DNA from: Lunularia cruciata
Taxonomy: Eukaryota; Streptophyta; Marchantiopsida; Lunulariales; Lunulariaceae
Direction: 5' to 3'
NCBI GenBank assembly: GCA_948567375.1
Contig: OX419755.1
Coordinates: 11,351,001 to 11,415,000, forward strand
DNA: 64,000 bases
This document shows positions 1 through 10,134 of the stretch, piece after piece (the first letter of the stretch is position 1; each line of letters begins with the position of its first letter). The position numbers were made by a program, and so were the translations under genes. Under the pieces are notes generated by a model. That model saw only the letters and a list, made by a program, of their open reading frames with translations, was not told the DNA's origin and did not search any database.

Positions 1-632
1 TGGGTCTTGGCCAAAATTGAGAAAGAACAAGTGGGTCTTGTATGCAATCTGGAACAAGTGGGTCTTGTATGCAAACTCCACAAATGTAAGACATTCATCC
101 CAATTGGTATGGCAAATGTTGATGAAGGCATGAAGCATATCTTCCAAGGTGTGATTTTCACGTTCAATTTTTCCATCAGTTTGAGAATGATAGGGTATGG
201 ACAAAGCAAGCTTAGTGCCAAGTATCTAGAAGAGTGCTTTCCAGAACTTTCTAGTGAGCAAGGATCATTGTTGGAGAGGAGTACACGCAGTATCCCATGA
301 TGCTTGAATACATTGTTGAAGTAGAGTTGCGCCAAGGTTGGAGCATCCACAATATTGACCATTGGTACCTAATGGATTTGCTTACTAAGCTTATCCACAA
401 ACACCACAATTGTTGTGTGACCTTGCTTTGTCTTGGGCAAGGAGGTGATTAGATCTTAGCTCACATGTTCCCAATGAGTAGTTGGAATGGGGAGTGGTTG
501 AAGGAGTCCACTCAGCTTCTAGTTATGAGCCTTGTTGTATTGATAACTCTCACATGATCACACAAACTCCTAAACATCTTGTGCATGTTGGGCCACCACT
601 ATTGGCGTTGGCGGGTACCCAAGGTCTTGTCC
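1..632 (-). pseudogene. Integrase fragment of gypsy element C1
   Basis: Reading the minus strand gives integrase-core pieces in shifting frames: a VVFVDKLSK stretch, then DAPTLAQLYFNNVFKHHG, then a degraded second-Asp region reading LLSNNDPC, then a DGKIERENHT stretch carrying the catalytic Glu context. The RNase H and zinc-binding parts of the same polyprotein continue at 1325-1973, so the solo LTR at 633-1324 interrupts this gene. The element runs off the left edge of the window. Stops, frameshifts and the loss of the usual D at the second catalytic position make it dead. The same segment recurs in plus orientation at 29861-30230. Confidence 0.75.
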
Positions 633-1324
633 TGTAACACCCATTTGTGCATGTGTGTGGTATTGTGATATTTAGCTTGGTATTACAAGTACTTAAGAGA
701 TATTATTTATATAGAGATAAAGGATGGTTCTATATTAGTCATGGTTAGCTAAAGTTAGTCATAGCTAAGATAGAGGAGACCTTACTTTAGAGGAAGTAGA
801 AAAGATGAGCACCACTATTTTGGATTTTAGTGTGTTGACTTGGTATTATTCCTAGGTGTTTGGCTTTGAGGAAAGAGTTGAGAACTCTTGGGCCCGCAAG
901 CCTTTTTGTTTTGGATTCATCTTTAGTCCAAGGATACCCCATGTGAAGGAATCCTTGACTTACTGGTTGGGTCAAGATAAGACCACATGCTTAGGGGAAT
1001 ATGCCCATATGAATGGATATTCCTTTCTACTTTTTGACTTTACTTGACTTTTAGTCTAATAACTTGAGTTACTACAATAATTAATAACTTTGGTACGTAA
1101 CTATTTCACAAGTATATAAACAAGGGGTGAGGAGGTACTCATCATCCTTTCATTTGCAACTATCTCTCTCTCATTAAGTTCTCTAGTGAGCAATGTCTTG
1201 AGTCTTGGAGTGTTAGCCTTGGAGGAGTATGATGGAGTTTGGGTTCTTTGCCTTCTTAGTCCATGGTGCGCAACCATAATAGCCATCAGAGGTTCATCCT
1301 GAGTGAGAGACAGCCCGGCTCACA
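633..1324 (+). mobile_element. Solo LTR of gypsy family A (copy A1)
   Basis: A 692-bp unit starts TGTAACACCCATTTG and ends CCGGCTCACA, and matches the two LTRs of element A at 31511-32197 and 40554-41244 in reverse orientation. It is flanked by GTCC at 629-632 and 1325-1328, which reads as a 4-bp target duplication. It contains a TATA box (TATATAAA at 1113-1120). No internal element sequence is attached, so it is a solo LTR left by LTR-LTR recombination. It sits in the integrase gene of C1. Short open frames inside it are not genes. Confidence 0.88.
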
Positions 1325-1973
1325 GTCCACACCCATGTGACTAGCTATTGGTAAATCATGGGCTTCTTGAAGGTGCACAAGTTGGAGATCACCTTTGGCC
1401 AAAACGTAGATCTTGTCCTCATGGAATATAAGGTCTTCCTTGAAGTAGAAGGTGTTGTACTCCTTGTCACAAGTTTTCAGATGACCATGTACCATTTGGA
1501 AAAAGAGATCTTGTTGTAGAGCTGATCAAAACTTGTTATGGACCTTGGTGTCAATTGATATCATTGTAATTGCCGCCATGATGAGAGGAAGAGACTTCAA
1601 ATCAGGTCATCATGATAGAGCATCAGGGATGACATACAACCAACCTAGTTTGTACTCAAGTTTGATGTCAAAAAATTGGAATTACTCCTCCCATCGATGA
1701 TGTTGACTCTTCATGTGTTTCGAGTGTAAGGTCTGCAACAATGGTTTGTGATCAGTGTGCATGATCACTTGTTTCCCCAAGAGATAATGCCTCCGTACCT
1801 TAGTGGCATATACCATTGCAAGTTGTTCTTTATCTGAAGCAAAGTAATTTCTTGTAGCTGTATTTCGTTGGTGAGACACAAAGGCAATGGGATGTAGTCC
1901 ATCTAGGAATTCTTGTTGCAACACAGCTCCAATTGCAAAGTTAGAAGCATCAAAATCAACCACACAAGGTAGT
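1325..1973 (-). pseudogene. RNase H and integrase zinc domain of element C1
   Basis: The frame at 1963-1682 has the RNase H start VDFDASNFAIGAVLQQ, then TDHKPLLQTL, typical of Ty3/gypsy. The frame at 1495-1286 has the integrase N-terminal His-rich region (LVHLQEAHDLPIASHMG). The RT half of the same protein ends at 8533 on the far side of element B, so B is inserted between RT and RNase H. Between the two frames the sequence is degraded. Confidence 0.82.
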
Positions 1974-2728
1974 TGTAATACGAAGAGCTAACCATATGAT
2001 CTAGATGTGAAATTTGGTTTGGTAACATCTGGAATGATGTTATACATGATGGTCAAGATAGATCAAATAGAAGTATCACCAAAAGGGTACTTATACTAAT
2101 AGAAAAAAAAACCAAAATAGATTTGAAAACCTTAGAACCAATAGCTAGACATATGATTTGAAGGTGAGAATTGGGTTGGTAACATCTGGAGGGATGTTAC
2201 ACAGGATGGACTGAATAGATCAGAAAGAGGTATCACCAAAAGGGGACTTCTACTAATATAGTTAGAACCAAAATATGCCTAAAATCTTGAAGGCAATTTT
2301 GAAGGCCTAAACGGATGAATTAGACCTCAAACATATGCAGATCCCCCCCCCCCAATAGAGGAAAGGCTGGCCTTCCCTCCTCTTGCTTTGTCTTGTCGAG
2401 AGCTTTCCAATGGTACGTCATCCACGTGATTCTGAGATTCCTACAGGAAGATTCACTAAAAGTTTCCCTCCGGTCAAAGCTTATTTGACCAACCGGATAG
2501 GACCAGGACTGACATGTCACCCATCCAAGTAAGTAATCCAAGGGTGGAGCTTGCTGACATGTCACTTATCTATGTACCTAATCCTATGGTGGAGCTTCAT
2601 TGGAGGATATCCATTTTGCCTATATAATAAAGAGAAGCTGCTTCTTTGAGGCATCGGAGTTTGAGTGTGAAAGTGTGTGTTTCTCATGGTGTGTTTCTCT
2701 TCAAGTCTCTTATCCTCAAAGTATTACA
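1974..2728 (+). repeat. 5' LTR of element B
   Basis: This 755-bp LTR begins TGTAATACGAAG and ends AAAGTATTACA. A TATA box (TATATAATA, 2621-2629) lies about 100 bp before the end and a C-tract is at about 2345-2353. It has a match at 7953-8532 and in two complete solo copies near the right end of the window. Confidence 0.92.
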
Positions 2729-2729
2729 A

Positions 2730-2741
2730 TGGTATCAGAGC
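2730..2741 (+). other. Primer binding site, tRNA-iMet type
   Basis: TGGTATCAGAGC begins two bases after the 5' LTR end and matches the complement of plant initiator Met tRNA 3' ends, the usual primer for chromoviruses and many copia elements. The same motif occurs in C1 at 11402-11416. Confidence 0.9.
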
Positions 2742-3311
2742 AGGTGTTGTCCAAGAGAGGGGATCACCCCTCTTGGAAGAACATGGGCTACTAAGACTGA
2801 GTAATATTGAGGAGAGACATTTTGGTGTAATTGGTAGATTAGGAGGATAGCATGGATGCTTCGGGAGGACAATATCCAATGCCTTGCTTTCCATTCTTGA
2901 ATCCATTCAACATCAAGATTATGTATATTCAACGCGAGCAAGTGAGAGTGTATTTTGTTTTTCACTTCGGAGCAGAGTTCATGGATACAATAATGAATTT
3001 GCCAAACCCACTAATTTTGCCTATAGTGATTTACGATAAAGAGTGGGATTTGACAATTTACATTTTGTTGTGATGGATTTGAATGTCCCAAATCCTTTCC
3101 CTTTTAACACTCAAGTAGAAATTCATTATGTAGTGAGACCGAAAGTGATGTTTAGGGATTTTGTGGTCAGGAATTTTGGTGAGGAATATTACCAACGAGT
3201 GGTAGCTTCTGAGGTCCCAATGGTAGTTCCAATAGTTTGTGCGCCTTCCAAAGTGATCATATTAACTCTCTATTGAAGTTTAGGGTATAGCAATCGAGTG
3301 TTACAGGAACC
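2742..3311 (+). other. Leader region of element B with short open frames
   Basis: The stretch between PBS and gag holds short frames at 2852-3073 and 3043-3276. The peptides (for example MDASGGQYPMPCF and MDLNVPNPFPFNTQ) match no family I recognise. They could be a degraded leader ORF split by a frameshift, or chance. Confidence 0.4.
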
Positions 3312-5160
3312 ATGGATCCGCAGTTGTAGGAGTTAGTGCAAGGAATGCAAGGGATGTTGAACAAATTTTGAGAGATTAAGATGACCATGGAGGTGTTACA
3401 AAGTCAAGTGCAGACCCTCAAGAATGATCAAGCAATGCAAGAAGAAAAGCCATCTCAAAATCCAATACCTGCAACTTAAGTACTTGGAGAGGCACCCGTG
3501 CTTGCAAACCCTATCAATGATGAAGCCACATTACTACTCCAAATGAAGAAGACCTGCAACATCGAACCTTACAAGGGGCAGCATACAATGGGAGTAGTGA
3601 AGAACTGGATCTCGAGAATGAATAGATATTTTTGGTTGTTCTCAACAGAGATCACCAAGCATGCAACATGCATGTTTGCATGTGGGTACTTGACCGATAA
3701 AGCCCTCACATGGTACGACGCTTGAGAACAATCCATGTTGGCCAAGAGAAGGGAGGTCACATGGACAGCAATACAAGAAGGATTGCTGAAGAATTTCCAA
3801 TCAGTGGATTCTGTGCAGATGGCCCGGATCCGACTATGGGGATTGAAACAAAAGAACAGCATACAAGAGTATGTGGAGGCATTTTTAGATCTAAAAGTTG
3901 CAATATCCTACATGAGTCCAGCAAAAGCTCTCAACAATTTCAAACAAGGGTTGAAGGAGCAGATTTGCCAAGAAGTCATGGTACAAAATCCTTGCACAAT
4001 ATTTGAAGCCATTGCTTGTGCGCAAAGAATAGCAAGAGCATTAGGTGGAAGTGAAGGAGTAGTTCCACCTCAACACTATTGGGCAGAAATGCCACCCATG
4101 GGTGGACCAATATCGATGGAACTGGGAAACCTTTGGTTTTGAGACCAAGGAGCACAACCGCTTCAAGGAGAATGGGGACAGGTAGAAGAACAAAGAGATG
4201 GAGTCCCACGAGGAGAAGGAACCCGAGGAGAACAATGTCATTGTTACAATTGTGGTCTGTAACACCCATTTGTGCATGTGTGTAGTATTGTGATATTTAG
4301 CTTGGTATTACAAGTACTTAAGAGATATTATTTATATAGAGATAAAGGATGGTTCTATATTAGTCATGGTTAGCTAAAGTTAGTCATAGCTAAGATAGAG
4401 GAGACCTTACTTTAGAGGAAGTAGAAAAGATGAGCACCACTATTTTGGATTTTAGTGTGTTGACTTGGTATTATTCTTAGGTGTTTGGCTTTGAGGAAAG
4501 AGTTGAGAACTCTTGGGCCCGCAAGCCTTTTTGTTTTGGATTTTTCTTTAGTCCAAGGATAGCCCATATATAGGAATCCTTGACTTACTGGTTGGGTCAA
4601 GATAAGACCACATGCTAAGGAGAATATGCCCATGTAAATGGATATTCCTTTCTACTTTTTGACTTTACTTGACTTTTAGTCTAATAACTTGAGTTACTAC
4701 AATAATTAGTAACTTTGGTACGTAACTATTTCACAAGTATATAAACAAGGGGTGAGGAGGTACTCATCATCCTTTCATTTGCAACTATCTCTCTCTCATT
4801 GAGTTCTCTAGTGAGCAATGTCTTGAGTCTTGGAGTGTTAGCCTTGGAGGAGTATGATGGAGTTTGGGTTCTTTGCCTTCTTAGTCCATGGTGCGCTACC
4901 ATAATAGCCATCAGAGGTTCATCCTGAGTGAGAGATAGGCCGGCTCACAGGTTATATTGGGCATATATCTACCAACTATTGTGCTCGACTTCCCAGAGGC
5001 CCTCGACCTTCATATAGGCAATCTTTGAACAACATGGAGAGATGCATTGAAGAGTAGGAGGTGGAAATCACTTCGGAAAACAAAGATCGCCAATAAATGT
5101 ACGTTGTGGTCTTAATGGCTCAATAAGGAAGCAAAAAAGCAAGGGGAGGAAGAAGACGAG
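3312..5160 (+). pseudogene. gag of element B, split by a solo LTR
   Basis: An ATG at 3312 is followed almost at once by a stop, then gag-like frames at 3498-3725 and 3735-4142. They include the capsid-type run IEPYKGQHTMGVVKNWISRM and KNSIQEYVEAFLDLK, the latter typical of Ty3/gypsy gag. A zinc knuckle begins CYNCG at about 4240-4255 and resumes as GHIST after the family-A solo LTR at 4258-4949. Gag packages the element RNA and forms the particle. Premature stops and the nested LTR make this copy non-functional. Confidence 0.78.
4258..4949 (+). mobile_element. Solo LTR of gypsy family A (copy A2)
   Basis: A 692-bp copy, nearly identical to 633-1324, starts TGTAACACCC and ends GGCTCACA. The flanks are GGTC (4254-4257) and GGTT (4950-4953), a 4-bp target duplication with one mismatch. 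The insertion splits the zinc-knuckle codons of element B gag. The TATA box TATATAAA is conserved. Confidence 0.86.
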
Positions 5161-5176
5161 TGCACAAAGGTACCAA

Positions 5177-5510
5177 ATGGCAACCTCACAATTAATTGTA
5201 GTGAATGGGGTCCTAAAAGGAAATCAAGTGAGATTGTTAATAGATCTAAGAACCATAGAGAATTTCTTGTCTCGCTCTATTGCAATAAGATTGGGAATGC
5301 ATCTAGAGAGAGATAAGAGTGAAGAAGTAGAGTTACCTAATGGACAAACAGAGAGGATTGAATCATTACCAAGGTGGGTAACACTCTCTATAGGAAAATC
5401 AAGAAGCAATTGAGTGGCGAGTGATACAATTAGCTCGTTATGATGCAATCTTAGGTATGCCATGGATGGAGCATTACAACCCTATGGTAGATTGGAGGAA
5501 GAAAGTAATG
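5177..5510 (+). pseudogene. Aspartic protease of element B
   Basis: The frame 5177-5413 has the retropepsin pattern VNGVLKGNQVRLLID followed by LRT where the catalytic D-S/T-G belongs, so the active-site triplet is changed to DLR. After a frameshift the flap-distal motif DAILGMPWMEHYNP, standard for plant gypsy proteases, appears at about 5440-5480. The protease would mature the polyprotein. Loss of the S/T-G residues indicates an inactive enzyme. Confidence 0.78.
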
Positions 5511-6195
5511 AGAACCCACCAATGGTCGATCATTGGGGTTAAAGAAAAATCACATAGGCAAGAATTGCCTCTCAATGTCATAAGGACAACAACTACTTGT
5601 AAGATTGATAGGTGTTTCATGGGTCTAATAAGAGAAGTCCAGAGTGCACAACTCAAGGGACAAATTCCTGAGAAATTGAAGGATGTCGTAAATGAGTTTC
5701 AAGATGTCTTTCCTAATGATCTACCCTCAAGATTACCACCAAAAAGGAAAGTAGATCATAAAATTAAGACACTCCCGGGGAAGACACCTCCCTGTAAGGC
5801 CCCATATTGCCTATCACCTCATGAGTTGGAGGAGTGCAAGAATCAAATTGAGGATATGCTGTAGAAAGGGTTCATCCAACCCACCGTATCACCATATGGA
5901 GCTCTGGTCTTGTTTGTGAAGAAGAAAGACGGTACAATGCACATGTGCATTGACTATCGGGTCTCAATCAGCAAACAATGAAGAAAAAATACCCCTTACC
6001 TTGCATTGATGATCTATTTGATCAACTCAATGGAGCAAGACACTTCACCAAACTAGATTTGCGGAGCGGTTACAATCAAATCCAAATTGCAAAGGAGGAT
6101 GTGTACAAGATTGCCTTTTGAACCAAGTATGGCCACTTCAAGTATCTCGTGATATCTTTTGTCTCAACAATGCACCGTAACTTTTCTCTCAAAAG
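5511..6195 (+). pseudogene. Truncated reverse transcriptase of element B
   Basis: The RT N-terminal half is readable: VDHKIKTLPGKTPPCKAPY, then [37 protein letters not shown] and [19 protein letters not shown], all standard Ty3/gypsy RT blocks, with stops and small frameshifts. At about 6190-6200, just after the degraded FGLxNAP block, sequence jumps to the middle of RNase H. The YxDD catalytic box, thumb and connection are therefore deleted, so this copy cannot copy itself. Confidence 0.8.
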
Positions 6196-6500
6196 TTGCT
6201 ACCGGCAGACCGCAACTACCACACCACGGAACGAGAAGAGTTTGTCATCGTCTTGGTAACCAAGCATTGGAAGCACTATTTGGGCAAGAAGGCATTTGTG
6301 GTAGAGACAGACCATAAACCTCTAGTCTACCTTGAGACGTAGAAGGATCTATCTTGTCATAGATTTGACGAATAGAGTGGCAACAATGCTTCAACATGAC
6401 AATCACCTATGTTGAAGGTAAGAAGCAACTTGTAGATGCATTCACCGGCATGCCAATGGCAAACAACTTGGTAGCAGAGCTTCAAATTAACCCTAAATTC
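6196..6500 (+). pseudogene. RNase H remnant of element B
   Basis: Starting right after the RT deletion, the plus strand reads NYHTTEREEFVIVLVTKHW, HYLGKKAFVVETDHKPLVYL and a YVEGKKQLVDAF tail, which are the C-terminal parts of a gypsy RNase H. The N-terminal catalytic Asp region is missing with the deletion. Confidence 0.75.
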
Positions 6501-7480
6501 TGGCTAGAGATTCTAGCGGCTACAAAAACTGATCCATAGATTGTAGAAGGGCAATCATCCAAAGGCATTACCAGCACCCAAGGACTCACCTTTTGTGATG
6601 GCAGATTATGGATTCCAAATGTCCCAGAATTACACACCAGCATTCTAGCCGAATGTCATGATTTGGCCATTGCAAGTCATGTTGGAGCAGAAAGACCTTG
6701 GATGCAGTCCAGCACCATTACTATTGGCCGAAGATGAGCAACGATGTGATGGACTACGTGCGCAGTTGCTTACTTTGTCAACAAAACAAAGCTTCTAATC
6801 AAGCTCCTACAGGGCTTTTGCAACCTCTCCCCACTCCTACACAACAATGGGAATAGGTGTGTATGGATCTCGTCTATGAATTACCCAAGACCACATCAGG
6901 ATTCGACTCCATCGTGGTCTTTGTGGACCGGCTCAGCAAATTGATTCATGTAAGCCCTACCACCAAGGAGGTGACCGCTCCACAACTTGCTCAATTATAC
7001 TAAGATGCAGTCTTCTCTCACCATGGCTTGTCTCGAGTACTCTTCACCGATAAGAGTACTCAATTCACCAGTTTGTTTTGGCACACCCTCTTTGGTTTCT
7101 TCAAAACCAAGTTGGCCATGTCCACAGCTTACCACCCACAAATAGATGGACAAATAGAGCGAGCTAATTGCACTATTGAAGACATGTTACACGGCTTCAC
7201 CTTAGAAGAGCAAGAGAGGTGAGACACCCTCTTCCCGTTGGTGGAATTCACTTACAACAATTCAGTGAATGCATCCACCCAGGTCACTCTGTTCTTCCTC
7301 ATGTATGGTGAGCATCCCTTCACACCTTCCAGCTTGATGAAGATCCGTCCGGAGGCTACCAAGGTCAATGCAGTCAACACATTTGTTTCTAGAATCCAAC
7401 AAGGGGTGGAGAGTGCTAAGCACAAATTATAGATTCTACAAAATCGCCAAAAGCAACATGCTGATGCACACCATAGGCAC
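6501..7480 (+). pseudogene. Integrase of element B
   Basis: The integrase zinc-binding region is degraded at about 6600-6790 (CHDLAIASHVG, then CLLCQQNKA). The core follows: CMDLVYELPKTTSGFDSIV with the first Asp, LFTDKSTQFTS with the second Asp, and DGQIERANCTIEDMLHGF with the Glu at about 7150. The DDE triad is thus recognisable, but the frame is broken by several stops, including those near 7222 and 7432. Integrase inserts the cDNA, and the downstream chromodomain would guide it. Confidence 0.82.
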
Positions 7481-7939
7481 ATGGAGTTCAATGTTGGGGA
7501 TCAGGTGTGGCTATCAATGACCAACCTCACATTAGTGGGACCTCATAAGCTCAGACCTTATTTTATTATGCCTTTCTCAATTCTCCATCGAGTCGGCGCT
7601 GTGGCTTATCACCTTGAGCTACCACCACACATGAAGATCCATCCAGTGTTTCATGTTTCCCTACTATGCAGATATGCTCCCCGATCAGGCTTGGGTCATT
7701 CCACACAAGACATTCGACCTTGTCCGACACTTGTTGATGGCAACGAGGAATATGAAGTGGAGCATATTCTCCAAAAATGCATGTGTGGTATTCATCATCC
7801 ACGGGTGGATTATCTTGTCCAGTGGAAAGAATACCCCCTTTATGAAGCAACTTGGGAACCCGCTGCCAATTTGACACATGCACCGGTGTTGGTGCATGCA
7901 TTTGAGCAACAATTGCACAACGAGGACGTTGCGTCTTAA
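7481..7939 (+). CDS. Integrase C-terminus with chromodomain, element B
   Basis: This 152-aa frame is intact from an internal Met to a natural stop just before the polypurine tract. Residues 1-60 hold the GPY-like module (FNVGDQVWLSMTNL, LRPYFIMPFSILHRVGAVAY, HPVFHVSLL). Residues about 88-145 are a chromodomain: EYEVEHILQKC, then YLVQWKEYPLYEATWEP. In chromoviruses this domain binds methylated histone H3 tails and steers integration to heterochromatin. The open frame is only the tail of a broken polyprotein, so it is not an independent gene. Confidence 0.8.
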   Translation: MEFNVGDQVWLSMTNLTLVGPHKLRPYFIMPFSILHRVGAVAYHLELPPHMKIHPVFHVSLLCRYAPRSGLGHSTQDIRPCPTLVDGNEEYEVEHILQKCMCGIHHPRVDYLVQWKEYPLYEATWEPAANLTHAPVLVHAFEQQLHNEDVAS

Positions 7940-7952
7940 AAGGAGGGAGGTT
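7940..7952 (+). other. Polypurine tract of element B
   Basis: AAAGGAGGGAGG with two trailing T lies directly before the 3' LTR start, the expected place and composition for the plus-strand priming tract. Confidence 0.85.
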
Positions 7953-8532
7953 TGTAATACCAAGAGCTAACTATATGATCTAGATGTGAAATTTGGTTTG
8001 GTAACATTTGGAATTATGTTATACATGATGGTCAAAATAGATCAGATAGAAGTATCACCAAAAGGGTGCTTCTACTAATAGGGAAAAAAACCAAAATAGA
8101 TTTGAAAACCTTAGAACCAATAGCTAAACATATGATTTGAAGGTGAGAATTGGGTTGGTAACATCTGGAAGGATGTTACACATGATGGACTGAATAGATC
8201 AGAAAGAGGTATTACCAAAAGTGGACTTCTACTTATAGAGTTGGAACCAAAATATGCTCAAATCTTTGAAGGTAATTTTGGAGGCCTAAATAGATGAATT
8301 AGGCCTCAAAAATGTATAAATCCCCCCCCCCCAATAGATGAAAGGCTGGCCTTCCCTCCCCTTTGCTTTGTCTTTTTGAGAGCTTTCCAATGGTACCTCA
8401 CCCACGTAATTCTGAGATTCTTACAAGAAGATTCCCTAAAAGATTCCCTCTAGTCAAAGCTTGTTGACCAACCAGATAGGACCAGTACCAACATGTGTTT
8501 CTCTTCAAGTCTCCTATCCTCGGAGTATAACA
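7953..8532 (+). repeat. 3' LTR of element B, internally deleted
   Basis: It starts TGTAATACCAAG and ends GGAGTATAACA, followed by the GTAGT duplication. Compared with the 5' LTR it lacks about 175 bp near position 8496, joining AACATGT to GTTTCTCTTCAAG. The missing block includes the TATA box and the region after it. Confidence 0.9.
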
Positions 8533-9530
8533 GTAGTTGAGGATCATATGGTTGAAGAATGGGTCTTGAAGATACCATATGTTTCAACTTTTGGAATGCT
8601 TCTTCATGCTTGGTGGTCCATTGGAAGCTCAAGTTCTTCCCCAAGAAGTCAGTCAATGGTGCAGCCACATGAGCATAATATTTGATGAATTGTTGGTAAA
8701 AATTGGCCAATTCACTAAATACCAATACTTCTATAACATTCTTCAGAGTAGGCCAATCAATAATGGCTTTGATTTTCTCCTCTTCCATCTTGATCCTCTC
8801 TGATGAGATCTTGTGATCCAAGAAGGTAATCTCCTTCTGCCAAAAGGCACACTTCAACTTCTTGTAGTAAACTTTCCATTGTTGTAGTCGTCTTAGGACT
8901 TCTTGCACATGATTCACATGTTTTGCCTTTATCTTGCTATAGATTAAGACATTGTCCAAGAACACCACTACATACCAATCCAATAGTCTATCCAACACCC
9001 GATGCATCTGATCTATGAATACTATTGGAGCATTAGTGAGCCCAAAAGGTAGAACTCTCCACTTGAAATGCCCATACCTTGTGCAAGAGGAAATCTTTTG
9101 CACATCCTTCCTATCAATGTGGATTTGTTGATAGTCGCTGCAAAGATCCAACTTGGAAAAGTATCATGCTCCACTCAATTGATCAAGGAAGTCATTGATC
9201 TGAGGCAAGGGATATGCATTCTTCACTATTTGCTTATTAAGTCCACGGTAATCAATACAAAAAAAAAGTACTCCATCCTTCTTTGAAACAAATAGTACGG
9301 GTGCTCCCCAAGGAGAGATACTATGTCATATGAAGTCCTTCTCCAACAACTCTATAAGTGTTGTTTGCAACTCCTCCAACTTCTTTGGTGAGAGCCGATA
9401 GATTGGTCTACTCATTGGAGTACTTCTTGGCAATGACTCAATCTTGAAGGGCATACCACAATTGGAGGGTAATCCCTTTGGCAAATCATCCAAAAACAAG
9501 TCCTAAAACTCCTGAACTATCTGATCAACC
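8533..9530 (-). pseudogene. Reverse transcriptase of element C1
   Basis: The minus strand from about 9300 reads [38 protein letters not shown] and a long frame at 9151-8533. That frame contains SDYQQIHI, LPFGLTNAP, and VVVFLDNVLIYS where FLDN replaces the catalytic F/Y-x-D-D, so the second Asp is lost. The thumb and RNase H start follow (EEAFQKLKHMVSSRPILQPYD), and the protein resumes at 1973 after element B. One stop lies near 9165. Confidence 0.85.
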
Positions 9531-9590
9531 ATTGCTTAACAAGGCTCTTGGCTCTCCTCAGATTGTCCTTGTGCAATCGGCTTGATCCAC

Positions 9591-9790
9591 ACAACAAAAA
9601 TAGACTTATCTTCCTCCAAAGCTTGCTCTATGGCTGCTTCACTAACAAACTTCCCATCTAGGGACTCATCTTCCTTCAAAGCTTGCTCCATGTCTACTTT
9701 CCTAACAAACTTCCCATCTAGGGACTCATCTCCCTTCAAGGTTTGCTCTATTGCTACCTTCTTGACAAATTTCCCATCTTGGGACTGACT
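9591..9790 (-). repeat. Three 60-bp tandem repeats inside C1 pol
   Basis: Units at 9611-9670, 9671-9730 and 9731-9790 each encode about 20 residues on the minus strand with the recurring pattern DESLDGKFV followed by EQAL. They fall between protease and RT, in the linker region. The open frame here is 9739-9536. The repeat is an in-frame expansion of an acidic linker. Confidence 0.8.
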
Positions 9791-9864
9791 ATTCTTAGTG
9801 TCTTACTTAGAGGTTTTAGACAACCTAATCGGAAATTTCTACCTAAATGTTGTACTTGAATTTG

Positions 9865-10134
9865 TCATTGGTTCCAATCAAATTGAACCTTATGATGTTC
9901 AAGCCAAGTTAATCCTAGAATGACATCATAGTGTAGAGGTGCAACTACAAACCTCATACACTCCAAATACTCCTTCCCAATCTTGAAGGTAACAAGATGC
10001 AAGGTATGGAATGCAAAACCCTTTCTACCATCCGCCATCATCAATCTACTTCCAATTATTGGCTTGATAGGAATACCCAATTTCTTTGCTACTTGCATAG
10101 ACATGCAATTCTCTAAACTTCTAGAATCAACCAA
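9865..10134 (-). pseudogene. Aspartic protease of element C1
   Basis: An 89-aa minus frame has the retropepsin layout. VDSRSLENCMSMQVAKKLG carries the active-site region with DSR instead of D-S/T-G. Then come MMADGRKGFAFHTLHLVTF and APLHYDVILGLTWLEHHKV, the last being the conserved ILGxxWL block. Its place upstream of RT on the same strand fits gag-protease-RT order. Confidence 0.8.

Larger units (their letters stand above)
1974..8532 (+). mobile_element. Full-length Ty3/gypsy chromovirus B
   Basis: The element has a 5' LTR (1974-2728), a tRNA-iMet primer binding site, gag, protease, truncated RT, RNase H, integrase, chromodomain, a polypurine tract and a 3' LTR (7953-8532). Both flanks carry GTAGT (1969-1973 and 8533-8537), a perfect 5-bp target duplication, so these are true ends of one insertion. 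The domain order and C-terminal chromodomain place it in the plant chromovirus group. It is inactive: stops, frameshifts, a deletion removing the RT catalytic core, a deletion in the 3' LTR and a nested solo LTR in gag. Two solo LTRs of the same family are at 60983-61739 and 62875-63613. Confidence 0.93.

Noticed and set aside
787-975. Recurrent 60-73-aa frames in family-A LTRs (also near 1101, 4412, 4726, 31549, 40592)
   Set aside because: They recur only because the LTR is repeated; length and composition are those of chance frames and they overlap the promoter region.
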